DNA of 6,871 nucleotides. Origin: Clostridia bacterium. Its GTDB lineage: Bacteria; Bacillota; Clostridia; Oscillospirales; CAG-272. Both the position numbers and the translations under genes were made by a program. The DNA lies in the NCBI GenBank assembly GCA_017518025.1, contig JAFWWR010000002.1:1-6871 (forward strand), written 5' to 3'. A model generated the notes under the pieces. That model worked only from the letters and a program-made list of their open reading frames with translations, was not told where the DNA came from and searched no databases. Each line of letters begins with the position of its first letter. Position 1 is the stretch's first letter. This document shows, piece by piece, positions 1 through 5,572 of the stretch.

Positions 1-606
1 GACATCCACGTGGGCAACGAGCACGCGCCGTTCTACGGATACAGGACCGCCACCTGCGACTATCTGGAGCATTTCGCGTACGCCGACAAAGTTTGGATCG
101 GCGAGGGCTACGACTACCGGTCCCAGCCCCCGGAATACTTCCTCACGGAAGTGAGCGGGCTGTGTCAGGGACTTACCTCCGAGATGCTTGAGAAAGGCGG
201 CAATCCCTGGCGGGGCGCCGTATTCGGCATGACGACGAGAGCGGGATGGTCCCAGGGCGGCCTTACCCTGCCCATCTGGAAGTTGTGGGACGGGTTCGGT
301 ATCGCCGACGCGCGGATGTACGGATTCTGGGATCCCGACTGCCCCGTGTCGGTGGAAAACGACGCCGTCAAGGCGACGGCGTTCGTCAAAAAGAACGGCG
401 AGGCGCTCATCGCGGTGGCGTCATGGCTGCCCGACGACCGGGAGCTGTTGATCAGCGTCGACCGGGAGGCACTGGGGATAGACGGCGACTACGAACTGTA
501 CGCTCCGCCGGTTGAGGGCTTCCAGGACGAGGCGGTCTTCCCCTCCGGCGCGCCGGTTCCGATCGCGTGCGGCAAGGGACGGATGTTCCTTGTAAGAAAA
601 AAATGA
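1..606 (+). CDS. Putative glycoside hydrolase, C-terminal part (DUF6067/GH123-like), 5'-truncated
   Basis: The frame is open from base 1, so the true start lies upstream; the GTG at 10 is internal. The visible 201 codons end at TGA 604-606. From memory of the family, the segment resembles the end of DUF6067-type proteins: an HxGN-type motif at residues 3-6, YLEHFAYADKVWIGE (21-35), GGNPWRG (66-72), a GMT-R-W segment (76-83) and PIWKLWD-FGI (91-101), which would close the catalytic barrel. From about residue 115 a beta-rich tail follows, with ALIAVASW and a final GKGRMFLV strand, typical of a C-terminal beta-sandwich. It is probably a carbohydrate-active enzyme; substrate and signal peptide cannot be judged because the N-terminus is missing. 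The next gene starts 47 bases downstream with no terminator between, so the two are probably cotranscribed. The family assignment is by recalled similarity, not by search. Confidence 0.65.
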   Translation, partial: DIHVGNEHAPFYGYRTATCDYLEHFAYADKVWIGEGYDYRSQPPEYFLTEVSGLCQGLTSEMLEKGGNPWRGAVFGMTTRAGWSQGGLTLPIWKLWDGFGIADARMYGFWDPDCPVSVENDAVKATAFVKKNGEALIAVASWLPDDRELLISVDREALGIDGDYELYAPPVEGFQDEAVFPSGAPVPIACGKGRMFLVRKK

Positions 607-607
607 C

Positions 608-627
608 GGCTCCCGGGACAGGGAGTC
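608..627 (+). other. Small hairpin after the first GH-like gene
   Basis: GGCTCCC (608-614) can pair with GGGAGTC (621-627), seven pairs including one G-T, around GGGACA. The following bases are A-rich rather than T-rich, so it is not an intrinsic terminator. It may protect or process the mRNA between the two GH-like genes, or mean nothing. Confidence 0.3.
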
Positions 628-653
628 TGAAATAAAAAAGAAAGAGGTGCGTC

Positions 654-1868
654 ATGAGCAAAAAATACGTGTTTTCGATGTGGGTGTATAACGATATCCG
701 TGAATTCACCCCGGACGAGATGCAGATCTGGGTCGACTGCGGGATGAACTTCCCTCTCGCCCCCAAAACGTACGTGGGGCGCGACGACCCGGAGATCCTT
801 ATCCCCTGGCTCGACAAAGCGCAGGAGCTTGGAATCAAACTGATCGCAAACTATGAGGAGCTGTCCTACTGCGACTACAGAAAACTCGGGGAGGAGGGCT
901 ACAAGGCACGGCTGAGACCTCTGGTGGAAAAACTGGGAAATCACCCTGCTCTCCACGGCTTCTACATCGGCGACGAGCCCGGAACGCCGGAAGATCTCGA
1001 GGCGTGCTACGGCTGTATCAAAGCGCAGAAAGAGGTGGCCCCGAATCTCACCCCGTTCCTCAACTGCGCGGGTTCCATGTCCCACTTCGGCAAAGAGACG
1101 CTGGGCGGCCGCACCCTCGGGGAATTCCTGAAACGGGTGAAGGACGAGACCGGCTCGGACGAGGTATGCTTTGACGTATACGATCAGATGATAAACGACG
1201 GCGGAGGCAAGACCATGTTCTTCGACCAGGTGAACAAATTCGTGGAAGCGTCGAAGTTCGCCGGCTGCGACTGCTGGGGATGCCTGCTCTCCTCCGGCGG
1301 ACACGTTTACAAAGCTGTGAGCGAAGCCGATATCAGGTGGCAGGTCCACATGGCGGCGGCGCTTGGGCTGCGCGGCGTGCTGTGGTTCCGCTTCTACGAC
1401 AGAGACTTCGCCATCGGCTCCTACGGCTCCCCCGTGGACGAATTCGGCAACAAGACCGAGGCGTACTACGGTATGCTGAGGGTGCAGAGACGTTTCCAGA
1501 ACCACTACGGCGATCTGTTCATGCGGTTGAACCACAAAAAGACGTACAGCGTCCGGCTCGACAGAGGGATTTTCCCCATGTTCGGCGAGGGCGAACACGG
1601 ACTCATAAAGAACATCACCGCGGACGACGAGACCATCGCGTCATTCTTTGAGGATGAAAAAGGCACCGAATATCTCGTTCTCGTCAACAGCGAGTGGCGT
1701 CACTACGGCGCGGTGCGCGTCTTCTTCGACGCGTCGAAGTGCCGTCTCAAAAACGTGACCATGAACGGCGCCGACGAGGGCGGATTTGAGGACGGTCCCG
1801 CGGACGGACGTCAGGAGATCGTGCTCCATCCCGCCGGGATCGCCGTCATAAAGATCGAGAAGAAATGA
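654..1868 (+). CDS. Putative TIM-barrel glycoside hydrolase (clan GH-A-like), 404 aa
   Basis: The ATG at 654 is preceded by AAAGAGGTG (641-649), a usable ribosome-binding site. There is no signal peptide, so the product is probably cytoplasmic. Barrel-like features in order: an early strand (VFSMWVYND, 6-14), a strand at 62-66 (KLIAN), HPALHGFYIGDEP (97-109) where E108 sits where clan-A-like enzymes carry the acid/base Glu, a DVYDQ strand (174-178) and GLRGVLWFRFYD (238-249). Then comes the phrase VDEFGNKTEAYYGMLRVQRR (261-280), the usual 'new residue, then helix' ending of such barrels. Residues about 300-404 are beta-rich, with YLVLVNSEW and IAVIKIEKK, and look like a C-terminal beta-sandwich. 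I cannot name the family or the nucleophile. It lies 49 bases before the first GH27 gene without a terminator, so it probably works on the same glycan. An inactive or sugar-binding homologue remains possible. Confidence 0.6.
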   Translation: MSKKYVFSMWVYNDIREFTPDEMQIWVDCGMNFPLAPKTYVGRDDPEILIPWLDKAQELGIKLIANYEELSYCDYRKLGEEGYKARLRPLVEKLGNHPALHGFYIGDEPGTPEDLEACYGCIKAQKEVAPNLTPFLNCAGSMSHFGKETLGGRTLGEFLKRVKDETGSDEVCFDVYDQMINDGGGKTMFFDQVNKFVEASKFAGCDCWGCLLSSGGHVYKAVSEADIRWQVHMAAALGLRGVLWFRFYDRDFAIGSYGSPVDEFGNKTEAYYGMLRVQRRFQNHYGDLFMRLNHKKTYSVRLDRGIFPMFGEGEHGLIKNITADDETIASFFEDEKGTEYLVLVNSEWRHYGAVRVFFDASKCRLKNVTMNGADEGGFEDGPADGRQEIVLHPAGIAVIKIEKK

Positions 1869-1917
1869 TCCGGATAATAAAGAATAACAGCAAAAAGACA
1901 AAAGAAAGGACATAAAT

Positions 1918-3045
1918 ATGATAATCACCAAGCCGCCTATGGGCTGGAACTCCTGGAACACATTCGCGCGGGGAGTAAACGAGCGCGTCATCCGCGAAGC
2001 GGCGGACGCCATGGTAGAGACCGGTCTGCGCGACGCGGGCTACGAGTACGTCGTCATCGACGACTGCTGGTCCCTGAAGGAAAGGGGGCCGGACGGCCGG
2101 CTCGTTCCGAATCCCGAGACGTTCCCCTCCGGGATGAACGCCCTCTCCGATTACATCCACTCCAAAGGACTGAAATTCGGGATGTACTCCTGCGCGGGGA
2201 TCATGACCTGCACCGGAGCGCCCGGAAGCTATGACAAGGAATTCATCGACGCGGAGACCTTTGCCGGATGGGGAGTCGACTACCTGAAATACGACTTCTG
2301 CCACTTCCCCGCGGTCGCCGATCCGAGAGAATCGTACTCGAGAATGGCGATGGCGCTTGAGACCACGGGTCGCGACATCGTCTTCTCCGCTTGCAACGGA
2401 GGTCTCTGCGAGGTGGAAAAATGGATCCGCTCCACCGGAGCGCATTTGTACCGCTGCACCACCGACATCACCGAAACCTTTCCCTCCATACTGGAGCACT
2501 GCAGATCGCAGGACGAGAAGATACGTTACTCGGCGCCCGGCTGCTACAACGATATGGATATGCTGGTAGTGGGCATGGACGGCATCGGTCATCACGGCCA
2601 TCCCGGCCTCTGCGGAGACACGGAGTACAAGACGCACTTCGCTCTTTGGTGTCTCTTCGGCCAGCCGCTTATGATGGGTTCCGATCTGAGACGGCTCCGT
2701 CCCGAAATGCTCGAGCTGCTCACCAACAAAGATCTGCTCCGGATCGACCAGGACGCCGAGTGCCGCCCGCCCATCGAGGCGGGGATAAAGGGCGACAGCA
2801 GACCGTCGTTCTTCAAGCACTTGTCGGACAGACAGTTCGCCGTCGCCTTCTTCAACTTCACCGACGAGGACGGATGCGCGGATTTCCGTCCCTGGGACAT
2901 CGGTCTGACTACCTCCGCCGGCGTCGGGATGTCTCTGCGCGAGGTGTTCACCGGCGAGGTCGTGGGTCCCGTCAACGACTTTCTGTCGCTGTACGTTCCC
3001 GCCCGCGACTGCAAGGTGTTCATCGGCGAGTGGGTAACGATGTGA
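1918..3045 (+). CDS. GH27 alpha-galactosidase-family enzyme, copy A1 (divergent active-site loops)
   Basis: 375 aa, ATG at 1918 seven bases after AAAGGA (1905-1910). Family GH27 is clear from MGWNSWN (8-14), VIDDCW (46-51), HSKGLKFGMYS (81-91), TC (97-98), the nucleophile segment DYLKYDFC with D126, the acid/base segment with R179 and D183, and NDMDML (211-216) with D214. By comparison with human alpha-galactosidase A these match D92/D93, Y134, C142, K168, D170, R227, D231 and D266. There is no signal peptide and no extra domain; residues after about 290 should form the C-terminal beta-domain. It is about 76% identical to A2 without gaps. Oddities: residues 159-164 read CNGGLC where the other three copies have CNWG; R179 is followed by CTTD rather than STGD; HH replaces NV at 225-226. 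Expected activity is release of terminal alpha-galactose or a related sugar, but specificity may differ from its paralogues. Confidence 0.92.
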   Translation: MIITKPPMGWNSWNTFARGVNERVIREAADAMVETGLRDAGYEYVVIDDCWSLKERGPDGRLVPNPETFPSGMNALSDYIHSKGLKFGMYSCAGIMTCTGAPGSYDKEFIDAETFAGWGVDYLKYDFCHFPAVADPRESYSRMAMALETTGRDIVFSACNGGLCEVEKWIRSTGAHLYRCTTDITETFPSILEHCRSQDEKIRYSAPGCYNDMDMLVVGMDGIGHHGHPGLCGDTEYKTHFALWCLFGQPLMMGSDLRRLRPEMLELLTNKDLLRIDQDAECRPPIEAGIKGDSRPSFFKHLSDRQFAVAFFNFTDEDGCADFRPWDIGLTTSAGVGMSLREVFTGEVVGPVNDFLSLYVPARDCKVFIGEWVTM

Positions 3046-3058
3046 CAAGGGCTGAAAG

Positions 3059-3076
3059 AAAGGAGATATGATATGA
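3059..3076 (+). promoter_or_regulatory. B1 ribosome-binding site with overlapping ATG-ATA-TGA
   Basis: AAAGGAG (3059-3065) lies seven bases before the B1 start at 3073, which decides that start. A second ATG at 3068 is out of frame and ends after two codons at TGA 3074-3076, overlapping the true ATG. It is only two bases from the Shine-Dalgarno, so is probably not used. Confidence 0.6.
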
Positions 3077-4206
3077 CAGTCAACACACCTCCGATGGGTT
3101 GGAACACCTGGAACACCTTCGGCGAGAATATAAGCGAGGATCTTATAATCGAGACCTGCGACGCCATGATCGAAAAGGGACTGCGCGACGCGGGATATAC
3201 GTACGTCGTCATCGACGACTGCTGGTCGTGCCGGGAAAGGGACTCCGAGGGACGGCTGAGGGCGGACCCCGAGAAATTTCCCCACGGGATAAAGTATCTG
3301 GCGGATTACGTTCATTCAAAGGGAATGAAGCTCGGGATCTACTCCTGCTGCGGCCCAAAGACCTGCATGGGTTATCCCGGATCCCTGGACCACGAATTCA
3401 TCGACGCGAGATTCTTTGCGGAAAGCGAGGTCGATTACCTGAAATACGACTGGTGCTATCACCCGAGGATCATCGAGGGACGCGTCTTCTACAACAGAAT
3501 GAAGATGGCGCTGAACGCATCGGGCCGGGACATCGTCTTCTCCGTCTGCAACTGGGGTCAGGACGGCCTCTTCGACTGGATCCGCGGAGTCGGGGGCGAC
3601 CTCTACCGCTCCACCGGCGATATCAGCGACAACTTCACCTCGATCAGGGAGATATTCCGCAGTCAGATCGATAATCTTCCTCTGTCGGGACCGAACTGCT
3701 TCAACGATCTTGATATGCTTGTCTGCGGCATGAACAACAAAGGCAACGTGTCCGCCGGCGGCTGCTCCTTCGAGGAGTATAAGACTCACTTTGCCCTCTG
3801 GTGCATGGCGCAGAGCCCGCTTATGATCGGATGCGACGTGAGAAATATCGACGATCAGACCCTCGCTCTTCTGAAGAATCCCGAACTCATCGCCATCGAT
3901 CAGGATCCGGCGGTCCGACCCGTCGTCTTCCGTCAATGGCCGTGGATGAATATGCATTCGTACGCCAAGCACCTCGCAAACGGGGAATACGCGTTCGCCC
4001 TCGTGAATTTCAACGACGAGGATCCGCAGACGGTCAGCTATTGCTTTGCCGAGATCGGCCTGCCGCTGACCGGAGAATGGGGCTTCAAGCTCCGCGACTG
4101 CGATACCGGCGAGGAATTCGAAAAGATCTTCGAGGACAAGGTGTCTGCCACCCTGCAGCCGCACTCCGCCCGCGTCTTCCGCGGAAGACCGGTCAGGATA
4201 AGATGA
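3073..4206 (+). CDS. GH27 alpha-galactosidase-family enzyme, copy B1
   Basis: 377 aa, ATG at 3073, seven bases after AAAGGAG (3059-3065) and 27 bases after the A1 stop, so it is cotranscribed with A1. GH27 landmarks: MGWNTWN (8-14), VIDDCW (46-51), EGRLRADPEKFPHGIKYLAD (59-78, strikingly like the same stretch of animal alpha-galactosidases), DYLKYDWC with nucleophile D126, CNWG (159-162), YRSTGD with R179 and acid/base D183, and NDLDML (211-216) with D214. There is no signal peptide, so it is predicted cytoplasmic. It is about 76% identical to B2; the main differences are residues 132-139, 281-297 and 310-326, all after the nucleophile or in the barrel/beta-domain junction. The B type differs from the A type in the region after D214 (NNKGNVSAGG) and carries a different C-terminal domain sequence. 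An intrinsic terminator follows directly, so B1 ends its operon. Alpha-galactosidase is most likely; other GH27 activities (alpha-N-acetylgalactosaminidase, beta-L-arabinopyranosidase) are not excluded. Confidence 0.93.
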   Translation: MTVNTPPMGWNTWNTFGENISEDLIIETCDAMIEKGLRDAGYTYVVIDDCWSCRERDSEGRLRADPEKFPHGIKYLADYVHSKGMKLGIYSCCGPKTCMGYPGSLDHEFIDARFFAESEVDYLKYDWCYHPRIIEGRVFYNRMKMALNASGRDIVFSVCNWGQDGLFDWIRGVGGDLYRSTGDISDNFTSIREIFRSQIDNLPLSGPNCFNDLDMLVCGMNNKGNVSAGGCSFEEYKTHFALWCMAQSPLMIGCDVRNIDDQTLALLKNPELIAIDQDPAVRPVVFRQWPWMNMHSYAKHLANGEYAFALVNFNDEDPQTVSYCFAEIGLPLTGEWGFKLRDCDTGEEFEKIFEDKVSATLQPHSARVFRGRPVRIR

Positions 4207-4218
4207 TCGGACCAACTC

Positions 4219-4248
4219 AAAAAACGGCGTGAAAAACGCCGTTTTTTT
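4219..4248 (+). terminator. Intrinsic (rho-independent) terminator after B1
   Basis: CGGCGT (4225-4230) pairs with ACGCCG (4236-4241) around a five-base GAAAA loop. A-run 4219-4224 can extend the stem against the T-run, and T7 (4242-4248) follows. It begins 13 bases after the B1 stop and ends the upstream operon. The A-run/T-run symmetry means it might also act on the minus strand, but no minus-strand gene is seen. Confidence 0.93.
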
Positions 4249-4312
4249 GCGTCCGGGCGACCGTCACGGAAAACGGACAAATAATGGAAAAAAATGCTCC
4301 GAAAGAACTGAT

Positions 4313-4351
4313 TTTGATTGACAAATACCGTCCGGATATGATAAAATCAAA
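4313..4351. promoter_or_regulatory. Inverted repeat spanning the promoter, possible operator
   Basis: TTTGATT (4313-4319) and AATCAAA (4345-4351) are perfect 7-base inverted arms 25 bases apart, one overlapping the -35 and the other the -10. A second, interleaved pair is CCGTC (4328-4332) and GACGG (4354-4358). Such placement would suit a repressor, but short AT-rich arms can arise by chance and no regulator gene is in the window. Confidence 0.25.
4318..4347 (+). promoter_or_regulatory. Sigma-A-type promoter for the A2-B2 operon
   Basis: A perfect TTGACA -35 (4318-4323) is separated by 18 bases from TAAAAT (4342-4347), one mismatch from the -10 consensus. TG at 4339-4340 gives an extended -10 (TGn). 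Transcription would start near 4353-4356. The region just upstream (about 4277-4299) is A-rich and could help as an UP-like element. It lies between the B1 terminator and A2, exactly where a new promoter is needed. Confidence 0.85.
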
Positions 4352-4357
4352 CCGACG

Positions 4358-4381
4358 GAAGGGGCTCGCTCGATCCCCTTC
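4358..4381 (+). other. 5'-leader hairpin of the A2-B2 transcript
   Basis: GAAGGGG (4358-4364) and CCCCTTC (4375-4381) form a perfect 7-bp stem with a ten-base loop. It starts only a few bases after the predicted transcription start and is followed by an A-run, not a T-run, so it is not a terminator. A hairpin at the extreme 5' end could protect the mRNA or affect initiation. There is no similar hairpin before A1. Confidence 0.5.
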
Positions 4382-4407
4382 AAAAAAAGACACGAAAGGA
4401 TAAAAAT

Positions 4408-5535
4408 ATGATCATCAACAAGCCGCCAATGGGTTGGAACTCGTGGAACACGTTCGGATGGAACATCAACGAGCAGGTCGTTCGCGAAACCGCGGACTAC
4501 ATGGTCGAGAGCGGCCTCCGCGACGCGGGTTACGAGTACGTCGTCATCGACGACTGCTACGCTCTGAGGGACAGAGGTCCTGACGGGCGGATCGTCCCCG
4601 ACCCCGACAAATTCCCCTCGGGAATGAAAGCCCTCTCCGACTACGTTCACTCCAAGGGGCTCAAATTCGGAATGTACTCCTGCGCGGGGATCATGACCTG
4701 CGCCTGGTATCCGTCAAGCTACGACAAGGAATTCCTGGACGCCCAGACCTTCGCCGACTGGGGCGTCGATTACCTGAAATACGACTTCTGCAACTTCCCG
4801 AAGACCGCCGATCCGAGAATGGCGTACACGAGAATGGCCATGGCCCTTAAAGCGACCGGCCGCGACATCGTCTTCTCCGCCTGCAACTGGGGTGAATTCG
4901 AGGTCGAAAAGTGGATCCGTTCCGCAGGCGCGCATCTCTACCGCTCCACCGGCGACATCGGAGAAAGATTCTCCGCGGTACTCAACATCTGCAATTCCCA
5001 GTACGAAAAGATGCGCTACTCCGCTCCCGGATGCTTCAACGACATGGACATGCTGATCGTAGGCATGGACGGCGTCGGCAACGTGGGTCACCCGGGGCTC
5101 TGCGGCGACACCGAGTACAAGACTCATTTCGCTCTGTGGTGCCTCAACGGTCAGCCCCTGATGATGGGCTCTGACGTGAGACGGCTCCGCCCCGAAATGC
5201 TGAAACTGCACACAAACAAGGATCTGCTCCGGATCGACCAGGACGAGGAGTGCCGTCCGCCCATGATCGCGGGCAAAGTCTGGGACAACAGACCCTCCTA
5301 TTTCAAACATCTGTCCGACAGGCAGTTCGTTCTCGCGTTTTTCAACTTCGCCGACGAGCCAGGCAACTCCGACTTCCGTCCGTGGAACATCGGATTCCCC
5401 ACCACCGCGGGGTTCGGGATGAATCTGCGCGAGGTGTTCACCGGCGAGGTGGTAGGCCCCGTCAACGACTATATGTCCGTTGATCTCGCGCCGCATGACT
5501 GCTGCGTCTTCATCGGCGAATGGGTCGCGCTCTGA
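4408..5535 (+). CDS. GH27 alpha-galactosidase-family enzyme, copy A2
   Basis: 375 aa, ATG at 4408 seven bases after GAAAGGA (4394-4400), the same leader arrangement as A1. It is the first gene of a new transcription unit with its own promoter and leader hairpin. All GH27 catalytic positions are kept: D48/D49, Y90, K124, nucleophile D126, N160-W161-G162, R179, acid/base D183 and D214. DAQTFADWGVDYLKYDFC (111-128) is close to the textbook GH27 segment. One oddity: VIDDC is followed by Y51 where A1, B1, B2 and typical family members have Trp. C98 and C128 match a disulfide pair of the lysosomal human enzyme, but with no signal peptide here they are probably reduced. It is gap-free against A1, 284/375 identical by hand count, and about 60% identical to B2 over residues 1-230. 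It probably hydrolyses alpha-galactosides in the cytoplasm together with B2. Confidence 0.93.
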   Translation: MIINKPPMGWNSWNTFGWNINEQVVRETADYMVESGLRDAGYEYVVIDDCYALRDRGPDGRIVPDPDKFPSGMKALSDYVHSKGLKFGMYSCAGIMTCAWYPSSYDKEFLDAQTFADWGVDYLKYDFCNFPKTADPRMAYTRMAMALKATGRDIVFSACNWGEFEVEKWIRSAGAHLYRSTGDIGERFSAVLNICNSQYEKMRYSAPGCFNDMDMLIVGMDGVGNVGHPGLCGDTEYKTHFALWCLNGQPLMMGSDVRRLRPEMLKLHTNKDLLRIDQDEECRPPMIAGKVWDNRPSYFKHLSDRQFVLAFFNFADEPGNSDFRPWNIGFPTTAGFGMNLREVFTGEVVGPVNDYMSVDLAPHDCCVFIGEWVAL

Positions 5536-5553
5536 GCCGCCCCGAACTGAAAG

Positions 5554-5572
5554 AAAGGAAGTAATGATATGA
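5554..5572 (+). promoter_or_regulatory. B2 ribosome-binding site with overlapping ATG-ATA-TGA
   Basis: AAAGGAA (5554-5560) serves B2 at 5569. As before B1, an out-of-frame ATG (5564) reads ATG-ATA-TGA and stops over the true start codon. Here its distance from the Shine-Dalgarno (4-5 bases) is nearer to workable. Confidence 0.55.

Larger units (their letters stand above)
1904..4206 (+). repeat. Diverged direct repeat unit 1: leader + A1 + B1
   Basis: First copy of the duplicated two-gene GH27 unit. It matches 4394-6693 in gene order, gene lengths (375 and 377 aa against 375 and 374), ribosome-binding leaders, the CTGAAAGAAAGGA spacer between A and B, and the last bases of B (GTCAG-ATAAGATGAT-like). 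Protein identity is about 76% for both gene pairs by hand alignment. Confidence 0.85.

Noticed and set aside
1869..1917. Possible promoter before A1 (TAATAA-like -10)
   Set aside because: No credible -35 at the right distance, and no terminator separates A1 from the preceding gene; an operon-internal spacer is more likely.
2062..2090. Gene conversion between A1 and B2, suggested by the shared WSLKER segment
   Set aside because: The codons differ between the two genes, so shared ancestry explains it better than recent exchange.
1846..3315. Long minus-strand open frames opposite the GH genes (up to 489 codons)
   Set aside because: They are antisense shadows of GC-rich coding sequence with no ribosome-binding sites or recognisable domains; similarity between those opposite the two cassettes only mirrors the paralogous sense genes.
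4249..4310. Catabolite-repression (cre-like) site or riboswitch upstream of A2
   Set aside because: I found no sequence close to a cre consensus and the leader has only one simple hairpin.
4337..4342. TATGAT as the -10 of the A2 promoter
   Set aside because: It leaves only 13 bases to TTGACA; TAAAAT at 4342-4347 with 18 bases and an extended TG fits better.
4284..4403. 39-codon + strand frame in the intergenic region, basic C-terminus, ending at the A2 ribosome-binding site
   Set aside because: It contains the A2 promoter, has no proper Shine-Dalgarno and no promoter of its own after the terminator; most likely a chance frame.
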